Source: Arthrobacter sp. OV608 (GTDB lineage: Bacteria; Actinomycetota; Actinomycetes; Actinomycetales; Micrococcaceae). Taken from it: a stretch of 64,000 nt of DNA. Numbering within the stretch: position 1 is the stretch's first letter; each line of letters starts with the position of its first letter. Of the stretch, positions 51,401-60,699 are shown piece after piece. Location of the stretch: the NCBI GenBank assembly GCA_900110595.1, contig FOEZ01000008.1:124001-188000 (forward strand). Direction: 5' to 3'. A program made the translations under genes and the position numbers. The notes under the pieces are model-generated. The model had not been told where the DNA came from and ran no database searches. It worked only from the letters and a program-made list of their open reading frames with translations.

Positions 51401-51586
51401 GGCGAAGGGAAGATGCGGTGACAACGTCGATGGCCTGCCGCTGTTATGGGTGACCGGACGCCGGGGACGGGGTCCAGCCCGTGGAGCCGGTATGTAGAGT
51501 CAGCCGTCCGGGGGTATGCGACGCCGCCGGACGGTGATGGGCGCCCGGGACCGGGGGAGGCCCGCGGGGCTAGGGGGCAGGAGCCC

Positions 51587-53536
51587 ATGGCGGCGGCCAG
51601 GCCGGACTTCCGGGCGTTGCCGCGGGGCCGGGGACCAACCGAAGCTATACGGAAATACTGGACTGCGCAGTCCGCCAGATTTGCCGCCGGCACCAAGAAG
51701 GCGGCCCAGGACGCGGACTCTGTGGAGGAAGCACCACGACGGCGGACCGACCTGCGGCTGGCACTGCCTGCGGCCTTCGTCTGGGCCGCGTCGATTGCGG
51801 GGCTCTGGCTGCCGCCCGGTGCATTGGCGGGCCTCTGCTGCATATTGCTGCTGCTTTCGGCCATGCTTCTGCACAAGGCCTGGCGTGCCCGCAGGATGAG
51901 GCCGGTCACTGACGACCCTCGGAAACCCGCCCGGCGGAGTTTCCTGACCACCACAGCGATTGCGCTCCTGCTGGCCGCCACCGCGGCAGCGCACTCGGCG
52001 GTGGCGTCCACCCAGCGTCATGAAGGCCCGCTGGCAGCTGCGGTTTCGTCAGGCAGGTCGGTGGTGGCGGTCGTGGAAGTGGCAGGAACGCCGCGGGCCT
52101 TGAACCCACCGAACCAGGCAGGTACGCCCTCGCGCTGGTCGGTCGCTGTATGGACCCGGGACGTCAGTACGGGAGGCGTGCTGCTGCGCACCCGTGCCCA
52201 ACTCTTGATAACAGGCGGCGGCGCCTGGGGAAACGTGGTGCCCGGACAACTGGTCCGCGCAACGGGGAAGCTCCGGCCCCCGGATCCCGGACGGGAGGAA
52301 GCCGGCATGCTGACGGCGTCCTCGGGACCGGGAAAGCCCACCGATTCGCCGTTCCTGCAGGAATCCGCGAAGGAATTGAGGGAACGCTTTGTCTCGGCGG
52401 CCTCGTTCCTCGCCCCGGATCCACAGGGCCTGCTTCCCGGGATGGTCACCGGGGACACCAGCGCTCTGGATGAGGGCCTGGAGACCACAATGAAGACCGT
52501 GGGTATGACCCACCTGACCGCTGTCAGCGGGGCCAACTGCAGCCTGGTGCTCGGCGCCCTGCTGATGGCCTGCCGGCGGCTCCGCCTGCCCCGGGTGCCT
52601 GCGGCGGTACTCGCTGTGGCAGGCCTTGGACTGTTTGTCCTGCTGGTGGGTCCGGACGCAAGTGTCCTGCGGGCAGCCCTGATGGGAGCCGTTGCAGTGG
52701 CCTCCCTGGCGGGTGGACGTACGGGCCGGGGGCTGAGCTTCCTGTGCCTGGCCGTGATCGGCCTGCTGCTGGCGGACCCGGGGCTGGGGTCGAGTTTCGG
52801 CTTCCTCCTGTCGGTGCTGGCAACGCTCGGGATCATCATCCTGGGCCGGCACATCATGAACTGGATCCCGGCACTGATACCGCGCTGGGCAGCAGCGGCG
52901 GTTGCTGTTCCCTTGTCCGCGCAACTGCTGTGCGGGCCGGTGACCGTAGTGCTTCAGCCGCAGTTTTCAACGTACTCGCTGTTGGCCAACGTCCTGGCCT
53001 CACCATTTGTAGCGCCGGTGACACTCCTGGGAACCGCTGCCGTTCCCCTGGTGGTGCTGGTTCCGTGGGCGGGTACTGCGCTGATCGCGGTGGCAGGCAC
53101 CTTCAGCGCGGGAGTAGCAGCCACAGCGAGGTTTACGGCGCAGCTTCCGGGGGCGGCCCTGCCGTGGCCCGATGGCGCTCCCGGACTGCTGACCATGCTG
53201 TTCCTGTCCGTGCTGACCTACGGCGCTTTGTGGGCGGCAGCCCGCCCACACCGACTCCGCCGCGGAATCAGTGCTGCCCACGGGCAGACCGTTACCCTGA
53301 TTGAACGGCTGGAGGGATACGCGGCCCGGACACTGCGAAAAACTCACGGCAGGCCGCTGCCCTGGCCTGGACGGGGATCACGGCAGGTGCGCCGCGGGGC
53401 CGGCTTGGACCGGGCCGCGGGACATGGCAGGCTGGGATACTCCACTAAAATTTCCGGAAGGAAGCCCCGATGGCCGCTGCGCAGAAGCGTGCAACCCGTT
53501 CCCCGGCACCGAACGGCCCCACCTGGCGGGATGTAA
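51587..53536 (+). CDS. comEC: ComEC/Rec2-family DNA channel protein without a C-terminal metallo-beta-lactamase domain
   Basis: A 649-residue polytopic membrane protein. The N-terminal DUF4131-like part contains an OB-like segment (VVAVVEVAGTPRAL). The Competence domain has GMVTGDTSALDEGLETTMKTVGMTHLTAVSGANCSLVLGAL, followed by about eight further helices. The protein ends shortly after the last helix (FLSVLTYGALWAA) with a basic tail and has no HxHxDH metallo-beta-lactamase domain, which in full-length ComEC degrades one strand. ATG 51587 with GGAG 4 bases upstream was chosen; ATG 51446 is in frame but the extra codons look non-coding. The last 67 bases overlap holA. Confidence 0.82.
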   Translation: MAAARPDFRALPRGRGPTEAIRKYWTAQSARFAAGTKKAAQDADSVEEAPRRRTDLRLALPAAFVWAASIAGLWLPPGALAGLCCILLLLSAMLLHKAWRARRMRPVTDDPRKPARRSFLTTTAIALLLAATAAAHSAVASTQRHEGPLAAAVSSGRSVVAVVEVAGTPRALNPPNQAGTPSRWSVAVWTRDVSTGGVLLRTRAQLLITGGGAWGNVVPGQLVRATGKLRPPDPGREEAGMLTASSGPGKPTDSPFLQESAKELRERFVSAASFLAPDPQGLLPGMVTGDTSALDEGLETTMKTVGMTHLTAVSGANCSLVLGALLMACRRLRLPRVPAAVLAVAGLGLFVLLVGPDASVLRAALMGAVAVASLAGGRTGRGLSFLCLAVIGLLLADPGLGSSFGFLLSVLATLGIIILGRHIMNWIPALIPRWAAAAVAVPLSAQLLCGPVTVVLQPQFSTYSLLANVLASPFVAPVTLLGTAAVPLVVLVPWAGTALIAVAGTFSAGVAATARFTAQLPGAALPWPDGAPGLLTMLFLSVLTYGALWAAARPHRLRRGISAAHGQTVTLIERLEGYAARTLRKTHGRPLPWPGRGSRQVRRGAGLDRAAGHGRLGYSTKISGRKPRWPLRRSVQPVPRHRTAPPGGM

Positions 53537-54486
53537 CTCCAGCCGGCGTGGTCCTGGTGGGCGGCCCGGAAGAGTATCTGGGCATCAGGGCCATGGACCG
53601 GGTACGCGCCCAGGTGCGGGCAGCTACCCCTGATGTCGAAGTGAGCCGCATCAACGCCGCCGCCTATGAGGCCGGCACATTAATGATGCAGGTCAGCCCC
53701 TCCCTCTTTGGCGAAAGCAAACTCATCGAGGTCGAAGCCGTTGAAGCGATGAACGACGCTTTCCTGGCGGACGCGCTGGCCTACCTCGCCCACCCGGAGC
53801 CCGATGCTGTTCTGGTGCTGCGCCACGGCGGGGGAGCCCGGGGCAAGAAACTGCTCGACGCCATCAAAAAAGGCGGGTGGCCAGTAGTGGACTGCCAGCC
53901 CCTGAAAAAGGACGCGGACAAGGTGGCGTTCGTGGCGGCCGAGTTCAAGGCCGGGGGACGGCGGATCGAACCGGACGCGGTGCAGGCGCTGGTCAACGCC
54001 GTCGGGGCGAATCTCTCCGAGCTGGCCGCAGCCTGCAGCCAGCTCATCGCCGACGCCGCCACCACGGTCACCACTGACGTCGTGGACCGCTACTACGGCG
54101 GCCGGATCGAGGCAACGGCCTTCAAGGTGGCAGATGCCGCCATGGCAGGAAACGGCCCGCTGGCACTGTCCACCCTCCGCCACGCACTGGCCACGGGAGC
54201 AGATCCCGTTCCGCTGGTCGCTGCCCTGGCGGCCAAGCTCCGGACCGTGGCCCGCGTGGCCGGCGCTTCCGGTTCGTCAGCGCAGATCGCGGCAGAACTC
54301 GGAATGCAGCCATGGCTGGTGGAACAGGCACAGCGCGATGTCCGGCGATGGACGCCGGAAGGCCTGGTGCGCTCCATCCAGGCGACGGCTGAGGCCGACG
54401 CCCAAGTCAAGGGATTGGCCAGGGACCCCGTGTATGCGGTGGAAAATGCGGTGCGGATCATTGCGATGTCAGTCCAGGGCAGGTAG
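53470..54486 (+). CDS. holA: DNA polymerase III subunit delta
   Basis: A 338-residue clamp-loader delta subunit. The N-terminal AAA-like domain lacks a functional P-loop, as expected (VVLVGGPEEYLGIRAMDRV), and is followed by FGESKLIEVEAVEAMND, the LVNAVGANLSELAAACSQLI collar-type helices and FKVADAAMAGNGPLALSTLRHAL. The gene follows comEA-comEC, the standard order in Gram-positives. The ATG lies inside the end of comEC with GGAAGGAAG upstream. Confidence 0.92.
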   Translation: MAAAQKRATRSPAPNGPTWRDVTPAGVVLVGGPEEYLGIRAMDRVRAQVRAATPDVEVSRINAAAYEAGTLMMQVSPSLFGESKLIEVEAVEAMNDAFLADALAYLAHPEPDAVLVLRHGGGARGKKLLDAIKKGGWPVVDCQPLKKDADKVAFVAAEFKAGGRRIEPDAVQALVNAVGANLSELAAACSQLIADAATTVTTDVVDRYYGGRIEATAFKVADAAMAGNGPLALSTLRHALATGADPVPLVAALAAKLRTVARVAGASGSSAQIAAELGMQPWLVEQAQRDVRRWTPEGLVRSIQATAEADAQVKGLARDPVYAVENAVRIIAMSVQGR

Positions 54487-54556
54487 GCCGCCGGTACCTC
54501 GCCGGGCCGAACTCCCGGAGCGGTCGGCAGCCAGGTATGGGGTCGGCGTTACGGCG

Positions 54557-54691
54557 TTGCGACTTGTTCAAGTGAACTTCAACGCGGGGGATGGCTCAGC
54601 GCTCGGCCGGTACTGGGCGGACGCGCTCGGCCGGGGCGTATCCAGCGAAGGGCCCGGTGTGTGGCGGAGCAATGGACTGGACCCTGCATGA
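54557..54691 (+). pseudogene. N-terminal remnant of a VOC (glyoxalase-like) family gene
   Basis: From a TTG at 54557 the frame reads LRLVQVNFNAGDGSALGRYWADALGRGVSSEGPGV and then loses similarity and stops at 54689-54691. The visible part matches the first beta-alpha unit of small VOC proteins common in Arthrobacter and Streptomyces, which normally run past 120 residues. The rest is not found in any frame before rpsT. The whole 54487-54772 gap holds nothing else recognisable. Confidence 0.55.
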
Positions 54692-54772
54692 GGCAACCCC
54701 CGGGCTGATTCAATCCGCCCAACCGGGGTTAGCCCCCAACCGCCCGGAAAAGATTGTCGCCGTTAAAGATGT

Positions 54773-54800
54773 GTGGCCGGTACCAAACGGTACCGGCCAC
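54773..54800 (-). terminator. Terminator of rpsT
   Basis: GTGGCCGGTACC (54773-54784) pairs perfectly with GGTACCGGCCAC (54789-54800) over a 4-base loop, 28 bases past the rpsT stop on the minus strand. Only a weak T-rich stretch follows. Confidence 0.75.
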
Positions 54801-54828
54801 AACCATCAGTTCAAGCGAACTGGAAACC

Positions 54829-55089
54829 TTACAGTGCGTTGACCTTCTTGGAGATCGCCGACTTGCGGTTCGCTGCGTTGTTCTTGTGCAGAACACCCTT
54901 GCTAACAGCCTTGTCCAGCTTGCGGCTGGCAGCAACCAGGGCCGTAGCAGCGGCATCCTTGTCCGAGGACTCAACGGCGGTGTTGACGGCGCGGATGGCC
55001 GTCTTCAGCTCGGACTTGACTGCGTTGTTACGCAGGCGTGCCTTCTCGTTGGTGAGGATGCGCTTCTTCTGGGACTTGATATTCGCCAC
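54829..55089 (-). CDS. rpsT: 30S ribosomal protein S20
   Basis: An 86-residue, highly basic three-helix protein that binds the bottom of 16S r[24 protein letters not shown] at the N-terminus and [19 protein letters not shown] at the C-terminus are diagnostic. GTG start with AGAGAG upstream. It is transcribed opposite to holA and lepA and ends in a clear hairpin. Confidence 0.95.
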   Translation of the reverse strand: MANIKSQKKRILTNEKARLRNNAVKSELKTAIRAVNTAVESSDKDAAATALVAASRKLDKAVSKGVLHKNNAANRKSAISKKVNAL

Positions 55090-55258
55090 GTGTGAACTCT
55101 CTTTTTAATGCGGAAATGGTCTAGAGGGCTTTCAGATTGGCCATTGACTGAGCGGCGTGGGGATACCTATGGCGGCCAACCATCAGTGGCCGTCGACCTG
55201 CACGGACACACAGCTATAAAGAATAGCAGGTCAGGCGCGGGGCTGGCCATTTTGCCGC

Positions 55259-55828
55259 CTAGTCCCAGCCGTGTCGCCGCCGGAGTGCTGCTGCCACCTT
55301 GTCAAAACGCTTCCGGTCCAGCACTGAGCCTTCCCTGCGGATGCTGTCCGGCCGCAACTGCACGATGCGGTCCACCCGAGCCTCACTGGGGCGTCCCTGC
55401 CGGTCCCAGGCGCCAGGTCCAAGGTCCACGTAGTCCTTTGATGCTGCCGACGCCGGAACGTGGTCTTTGCTGGTCAGCATCAGTCCCAGCAGGTAGCCGC
55501 CGCTTCTGCCCACCACGAGCACCGGCCGGTCCTTGCCCCGGCTGAAGTCCTCCTCATACGGGACCCAGGCCCACACCACTTCGCCCGGATCGGGTGCACC
55601 ATCGGGTCGGGGCGCGTACCGGACAGAAATGCTGCCCCGATAATCGCCCGGATACAGGGTGTCGAACCGCGCTCCGCCCTGGTCCTTCGCGGGGATGGAG
55701 TTACTCCGGCCGGGCCTGCCGCGCCGGGCCGGGCGGCCCCCGCCCGCAGGTCTGCCTGTGCCTGCGTTTCGAAGGATGCGCAGGCCAGCTTTGACGGCGC
55801 TTGTGAGGGAATGGAGGTTGATGGCCAT
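55259..55828 (-). CDS. Orphan PemK/MazF-like protein with basic N-terminal extension
   Basis: A 189-residue protein. The C-terminal ~115 residues have the PemK/MazF fold motifs: GEVVWAWVPYEEDFSRGKDRPVLVVGRSGGYLLGLMLTS (the Gly-x-Val entry strand and KxRPVLVV), then DWxxxGxPSEARVDRIVQL. The N-terminal 55 residues form a Gly/Arg/Pro-rich basic region not found in typical toxins. No antitoxin-like gene lies next to it: upstream is lepA, divergent, and downstream rpsT. It may be an RNA-binding or ribonuclease protein no longer acting as a toxin-antitoxin module. Confidence 0.75.
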   Translation of the reverse strand: MAINLHSLTSAVKAGLRILRNAGTGRPAGGGRPARRGRPGRSNSIPAKDQGGARFDTLYPGDYRGSISVRYAPRPDGAPDPGEVVWAWVPYEEDFSRGKDRPVLVVGRSGGYLLGLMLTSKDHVPASAASKDYVDLGPGAWDRQGRPSEARVDRIVQLRPDSIRREGSVLDRKRFDKVAAALRRRHGWD

Positions 55829-56005
55829 CCGGCAACCCTATCCCCGGCAGCCTCCCCGCCGGCGGAACGTCAACGGGACCGGGGAATGCGGTGACACGGG
55901 CGTGGACGTGGGACACTGGAGGTTCCAAGATGTGCGGCTGACCGCTGGGGCCTTCGTTGTGCCCTGCCGGCGGAACCGCGTGAATGCCAACAGTAAGGAC
56001 CCTGC

Positions 56006-57859
56006 GTGTCTCCCATGGCCCGCACCGCCCCGGTGCCCGCCGCGACAGATCCGGCTATTATTCGGAACTTCTGCATCATCGCGCACATTGACCACGGCAA
56101 GTCCACCCTGGCGGACCGCATGCTGCAGTTCACCGGGGTCGTCCAAAGCCGCGACATGAAGGCCCAGTACCTGGACCGCATGGACATCGAACGTGAGCGG
56201 GGCATCACCATCAAGTCCCAGGCTGTCCGTATGCCCTGGGAACTCGACGGCACCAGCTACGCGCTGAACATGATCGACACCCCCGGCCACGTGGACTTCA
56301 CCTACGAGGTCTCCCGCTCCCTCGCGGCCTGCGAAGGCGCAATCCTGCTGGTTGACGCAGCGCAGGGCATTGAGGCCCAGACGCTCGCCAACCTGTACCT
56401 GGCGATGGAAAACAACCTCACCATCATTCCGGTCCTGAACAAGATCGACCTCCCGGCGGCCCAGCCCGAGAAGTACGCGGCAGAACTTGCCAGCCTGATC
56501 GGCGGCGACCCCGAGGACGTGCTCCGCGTTTCGGGGAAGACCGGAATGGGCGTTGAAGCGCTGCTGGACAAGATCGTCCGCGACCTGCCCGCCCCCGAGG
56601 GCGACGCAAATGCTCCTGCCCGAGCCATGATCTTCGACTCCGTCTATGACACGTACCGCGGCGTGGTCACCTACGTCCGCGTCGTGGACGGCATGCTGCA
56701 CCCGCGCGAACGCATCCAGATGATGTCCACCCGGGCAACGCACGAACTCCTGGAGATCGGGGTAAGCTCCCCGGAGCCCACCCCCTCCAAGGGCCTGGGC
56801 GTCGGTGAAGTGGGCTACCTCATCACGGGTGTTAAGGATGTCCGGCTGTCCAAGGTCGGTGATACTGTCACAAACCTTGCCAAACCAGCCGCTGACTCGC
56901 TGCCCGGCTATGCCGATGCCAAGCCGATGGTCTTCTCCGGCCTGTATCCCCTCGACGGCACTGACTACCCCGTGCTTCGCGACGCACTGGAGAAACTGAT
57001 GCTCAACGATGCCGCGCTCGTGTATGAGCCGGAAACGTCTGCTGCATTGGGCTTCGGTTTCCGCGTGGGCTTCCTCGGACTGCTCCACCTGGAAATCACG
57101 CGTGAACGGCTCGAACGCGAATACAACCTGGACCTCATCTCCACCGCTCCCAACGTGGAATACGAGGTAACGCTGGAAGACAAAAAGGTGGTCCACGTGA
57201 CCAACCCCAGCGAGTACCCTTCCGGCAAAATCTCCGAGGTCCGCGAACCGATGGTGTCCGCCACCATCCTGGCGCCGAATGAATTCGTCGGCGCCATTAT
57301 GGAACTGTGCCAGAGCCGCCGCGGTGTTATGGGCGGCATGGACTACTTGTCCGAGGACAGGGTGGAAATCCGGTACCGCCTGCCGCTGGCCGAGATCGTC
57401 TTCGACTTCTTCGACATCCTGAAGTCCAAGACCCGCGGCTACGGCTCGCTGGACTGGAAGGCCGACGGCGACCAGGTGGCCGACCTCGTCAAGGTGGACA
57501 TCATGCTCCAGGGCGAGCAGGTGGATGCCTTCTCCGCCATCACCCACCGCGACAAGGCGTACTCCTATGGCGTCATGATGACCACCAAGCTGCGCGAGCT
57601 CATTCCGCGCCAGCAGTTCGAGGTGCCCATCCAGGCTGCCATCGGCTCCAGGATCATCGCCCGCGAAAGCATCCGCGCCATCCGCAAGGACGTCCTGGCC
57701 AAATGCTACGGCGGCGACATCTCCCGCAAGCGCAAGCTGCTGGAGAAGCAGAAGGAAGGCAAGAAGCGCATGAAGATGGTGGGCCGCGTGGAGGTCCCCC
57801 AGGAAGCGTTCATTGCCGCCCTCACCACTGACGAGTCCAAGGATAAGGCCAAGAAGTAG
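56006..57859 (+). CDS. lepA: Elongation factor 4 (LepA), back-translocating GTPase
   Basis: A 617-residue translational GTPase. The G motifs are intact: [11 protein letters not shown] (G1, 26-34), [10 protein letters not shown] (G3) and VLNKIDLP (G4). The EF-G-like domains lack domain IV, and the LepA-specific C-terminus ([28 protein letters not shown]) is present. The GTG at 56006 has AAGGA 6 bases upstream; an ATG at 56015 is the alternative. It precedes hemW, a frequent pairing. Confidence 0.95.
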   Translation: MSPMARTAPVPAATDPAIIRNFCIIAHIDHGKSTLADRMLQFTGVVQSRDMKAQYLDRMDIERERGITIKSQAVRMPWELDGTSYALNMIDTPGHVDFTYEVSRSLAACEGAILLVDAAQGIEAQTLANLYLAMENNLTIIPVLNKIDLPAAQPEKYAAELASLIGGDPEDVLRVSGKTGMGVEALLDKIVRDLPAPEGDANAPARAMIFDSVYDTYRGVVTYVRVVDGMLHPRERIQMMSTRATHELLEIGVSSPEPTPSKGLGVGEVGYLITGVKDVRLSKVGDTVTNLAKPAADSLPGYADAKPMVFSGLYPLDGTDYPVLRDALEKLMLNDAALVYEPETSAALGFGFRVGFLGLLHLEITRERLEREYNLDLISTAPNVEYEVTLEDKKVVHVTNPSEYPSGKISEVREPMVSATILAPNEFVGAIMELCQSRRGVMGGMDYLSEDRVEIRYRLPLAEIVFDFFDILKSKTRGYGSLDWKADGDQVADLVKVDIMLQGEQVDAFSAITHRDKAYSYGVMMTTKLRELIPRQQFEVPIQAAIGSRIIARESIRAIRKDVLAKCYGGDISRKRKLLEKQKEGKKRMKMVGRVEVPQEAFIAALTTDESKDKAKK

Positions 57860-57895
57860 TGAACACCGCGTCCGGCAAGACCGGAGGCCCCCGCA

Positions 57896-59125
57896 ATGCC
57901 TAGTACTCTTCCCCTCGGCGACCCGGCGCCGTCGGACGGCCTGCTGCCTGCCCAGGCAGCGGACGGTGCGGCGGCGCGGGCGTTCGGGCTGTACGTCCAC
58001 ATACCGTTCTGTGCGGTGCGCTGCGGCTATTGCGACTTCAACACCTACACCGCAACGGAACTGGGCGGCGGCGCCTCCCAGGATGCGTACGCCCAGACGG
58101 CAGCCTCGGAGGTGACGCTGGCAGCGAAGGTGCTCTCGGCGTCGGGCCTTCCTCCCCGAAAACTGAGCACGGTGTTCTTCGGCGGCGGCACGCCCACGCT
58201 GCTGCCCGCCGCAGACCTGGCCCTGATCCTCCGCCGTGCCATCGACCAGTGGGGCATCGAAGACGGCGCCGAGGTCACCACGGAGGCCAATCCGGACTCG
58301 GTAACGCCGGAGTCCCTCGCGGTCCTGAAAGAGGCAGGGTTCACCAGGGTCTCCTTCGGCATGCAGTCCGCCGTCCCGCACGTCCTGAAGGTCCTGGACC
58401 GGACGCACACCCCAAGCCGCGTTCCACAGGTGGTGCACTGGGCACGCGAAGCGGGACTGGCGGTGAGCCTGGACCTGATTTACGGGACGCCGGGGGAGTC
58501 GCTCGCCGACTGGCGCCACTCCCTGGAAACCGCGCTGTCCTACGAGCCCGACCACATCAGCGCCTACGCGCTGATCGTTGAGGACGGGACCAAGCTTGCG
58601 GCCCAGATCCGCCGTGGCGAAGTTCCCGGTATCGACGACGACGATCACGCCGACAAGTATGAGCTGGCCGATCAGCTGATCACCGAAGCCGGGCTGGGCT
58701 GGTATGAAGTCAGCAACTGGGCCCGCACGCCGGAGCAGGCCTGCCGCCACAACCTCGCCTACTGGCGCGGGGATGACTGGTGGGGGATCGGGCCCGGTGC
58801 GCACTCCCACGTGGGCGGCGTCCGCTGGTGGAACGTCAAACACCCCACGGCCTATGCAGGCCGGCTGGCCCAGGGCCTCTCGCCCGCCGCCGGCCGGGAA
58901 ACGCTGGACCCGGAAACCCGGAACGTGGAGCGGGTGATGCTTGAGGCGCGGCTGCAGTCAGGGCTGGCTGTCTCCACCCTCGGTGCAGACGGCAGGCACG
59001 AAGTGGCCGGCCTGATCGCGGACGGCCTGGTGGAACCGGCGGCAGCCTTCCGGGGCCGATTGGTCCTAACGCTGAAGGGCAGGCTCCTGGCCGATGCGGT
59101 GGTGCGCCGGGTCCTCCCGGACTGA
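57896..59125 (+). CDS. hemW: Radical SAM heme chaperone HemW
   Basis: A 409-residue HemN-like radical SAM protein. The [4Fe-4S] ligands are Cys39, Cys43 and Cys46 (HIPFCAVRCGYCDFNTY), followed by FFGGGTPTLL and EANPDSV. The YVHIPFC lead and the C-terminal HemN_C domain fit HemW, a heme-binding chaperone, rather than true coproporphyrinogen oxidase, which has extra N-terminal sequence. It lies 36 bases after lepA. A very long inverted repeat follows the stop. Confidence 0.9.
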   Translation: MPSTLPLGDPAPSDGLLPAQAADGAAARAFGLYVHIPFCAVRCGYCDFNTYTATELGGGASQDAYAQTAASEVTLAAKVLSASGLPPRKLSTVFFGGGTPTLLPAADLALILRRAIDQWGIEDGAEVTTEANPDSVTPESLAVLKEAGFTRVSFGMQSAVPHVLKVLDRTHTPSRVPQVVHWAREAGLAVSLDLIYGTPGESLADWRHSLETALSYEPDHISAYALIVEDGTKLAAQIRRGEVPGIDDDDHADKYELADQLITEAGLGWYEVSNWARTPEQACRHNLAYWRGDDWWGIGPGAHSHVGGVRWWNVKHPTAYAGRLAQGLSPAAGRETLDPETRNVERVMLEARLQSGLAVSTLGADGRHEVAGLIADGLVEPAAAFRGRLVLTLKGRLLADAVVRRVLPD

Positions 59126-59136
59126 TCCGCCAACAC

Positions 59137-59199
59137 CAACACGGGGTCACTCCCTGCCCAAAAACGCCTGGTTATCGGGCAGGGAGTGACCCCGTGTTG
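59137..59199. repeat. Long inverted repeat between hemW and the DUF4870 gene
   Basis: Positions 59137-59159 and 59177-59199 are perfect reverse complements over 23 bases, with a 17-base loop (59160-59176). Arms contain CACGGGGTCACTCCCTG. It lies between convergent genes and would terminate transcription both ways, but no T tract follows and the arms are longer than usual, so it may be a dispersed palindromic element. Confidence 0.8.
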
Positions 59200-59207
59200 C
59201 TGGAACG

Positions 59208-59627
59208 CTACTTGATCCAGCGGAGGTTGTACTGGTAGCGGTGCGGCTGGCCACGGTTCACGTGGATTCCGGCCGCCACCGAGAAGCACGTCAGGGCAAT
59301 CCAGATCAAGGTTGCGATGACGGCGAAGATGTTGCCCACGACCGGCACAAACACCAGGATGTTGGCAAGCACGGCGGCGATGGTTGGGGGCAGGCTGAAG
59401 TTCAGCGCCTCCTTGGACTCCTGCGCGGTGAAGGGCCCCCGGTCACGGAAGATCAGGTAGATCAGGAGTGCAGGGACGCAGCCCAGGATCCCGCCGAAAT
59501 GCGAGAGCGTAGCCCACTGCCTGTCTTCGCTGGCCGTCAGGGGCAGCGCATTCGCGGGGACGCCATGGTACTCCGAACGGCCCTCGCCGCCCTGGCTGTC
59601 CCTGTGATCTTGTGCGTTTTCTGCCAC
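59208..59627 (-). CDS. DUF4870 domain-containing membrane protein
   Basis: A 139-residue protein of the small Tic20-like DUF4870 family. After a polar N-terminus (about 1-45) it has QWATLSHFGGILGCVPALLIYLIFRDRGPFTAQESKEALNFSL and two further helices (ILVFVPVVGNIFAVIATLIWIALTCFSVAAGI), about three membrane helices in total. The GTG at 59627 with GAAGGA 8 bases upstream was chosen over a longer frame starting at 59714. The function is unknown. Confidence 0.8.
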   Translation of the reverse strand: MAENAQDHRDSQGGEGRSEYHGVPANALPLTASEDRQWATLSHFGGILGCVPALLIYLIFRDRGPFTAQESKEALNFSLPPTIAAVLANILVFVPVVGNIFAVIATLIWIALTCFSVAAGIHVNRGQPHRYQYNLRWIK

Positions 59628-59767
59628 AGTCTGTTCCTTCGAAAGTGCAATGGTGCTGGGTAAGAATGCCAATATCTGCTGAGGTAATGCCAGAAGCAGA
59701 CACCGCAGTACCAAGAATACTTGGTGAAGCCGCCCGCTCCGACGTCCTGCCGCTGGATCCTGTCAGT

Positions 59768-60622
59768 TCAGGGGACAGTGAGGAAGTCAATTACTTCCTC
59801 GACCCTGCCCAGCAGCGACGCTTCCAGGTCCGCGTAGGTGCGCACTGCGCCCAGCAGTTTCTGCCAGCCCAGCCCGGTGTCCTCCTTGGTGGCGTGCGGC
59901 CACCCGAACGCCTTGAGGATGCCGGTCTTCCAGTCCTGCCCGCGCGGCACTTCGGGCCACTTTTCAATGCCCAGGACCGACGGGCGGATCGCCTGCCAGA
60001 CGTCGACATAGGGGTGGCCAACGATCAGCACGTTGCCGGCGGCTCCGGGGGAGGCCATGACCGCATCCGCGATCCGTGACTCCTTCGAATCGGGCACCAA
60101 ATGGTCCACGAGCACGCCCAGGCGCCGCCCGGGACCGGGCCTGAAACCGGCAACCGCCGCCGCCAGGTCATCAATGCCGTGCAGGGGTTCGACGACGATG
60201 CCCTCCACCCGGAGGTCATCGCCCCATACTTTCTCCACCAGTTCGGCGTCGTGCTTTCCTTCCACCCAGATGCGGCTCGCCTTGGCCACCTGTGCCCGTT
60301 GGCCCGCCACCCGCACCGAACCGGATGCTGTCCGGCCGCCGGCCGGGCCCCCGGCCTGGGTTTGCTTCGGTACCGGTGGCATCAGCCGGATGGGCTGGCC
60401 CTCCAGAAGGAAACCGAAACCCAGCCGGAAGGACCTGGACTTGCCCCGGCGGTCCTCCAGGGCCACCACGTGCATGCCGCCTGATTTTTCCACCCGCGTC
60501 ACTGCGCCTACCCAGCCGGACTGGACCTCCTCCAGTACCATGCCGCGCTCCACCGGCACTTCGGGCAGTTGCGTTCTTGCAGGTGCCGTCAGGTCCTGGG
60601 CTCCCCAGTTCTGGTATTGCAT
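59768..60622 (-). CDS. DUF3097 domain-containing protein
   Basis: A 284-residue soluble protein of the actinobacterial DUF3097 family. A beta-rich N-terminal part (VGAVTRVEKSGGMHVVALEDRRGKSRSFRLGFGFLLEG) is followed by a part resembling a Toprim-type nucleotidyl fold: RIWVEGKHDAELVEKVWGDDLRVEGIVVEPLHGIDDL and LGVLVDHLVPDSKESRIAD, with an acidic EGxxDxxL pattern. The gene is divergent from hrcA with the CIRCE site between. The biochemical role is unknown; a nucleic-acid function is inferred only from the Toprim-like pattern. Confidence 0.82.
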   Translation of the reverse strand: MQYQNWGAQDLTAPARTQLPEVPVERGMVLEEVQSGWVGAVTRVEKSGGMHVVALEDRRGKSRSFRLGFGFLLEGQPIRLMPPVPKQTQAGGPAGGRTASGSVRVAGQRAQVAKASRIWVEGKHDAELVEKVWGDDLRVEGIVVEPLHGIDDLAAAVAGFRPGPGRRLGVLVDHLVPDSKESRIADAVMASPGAAGNVLIVGHPYVDVWQAIRPSVLGIEKWPEVPRGQDWKTGILKAFGWPHATKEDTGLGWQKLLGAVRTYADLEASLLGRVEEVIDFLTVP

Positions 60623-60699
60623 GGATGAACTCCGCTTCGTGCTGGATCCGGGCCCGGAATTTCGCCCGGAGCGGTACCAATGCTAACAACGGGGCGAGT

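Noticed and set aside
51446..51586. Longer start for comEC at ATG 51446
   Set aside because: No Shine-Dalgarno sequence, atypical codons (GGG, AGG, GTA) and no family similarity; ATG 51587 has GGAG upstream. The alternative cannot be fully excluded.
54591..54842. An 83-codon plus-strand frame over the VOC remnant and rpsT terminator
   Set aside because: It crosses the terminator hairpin and the rpsT end and has no domain; the VOC-like reading is in a different frame.
55838..58843. A 1001-codon open frame on the minus strand across lepA and hemW
   Set aside because: It is antisense to two highly conserved genes; the length comes from high GC with few stops in that frame. The translation has no recognisable domain.
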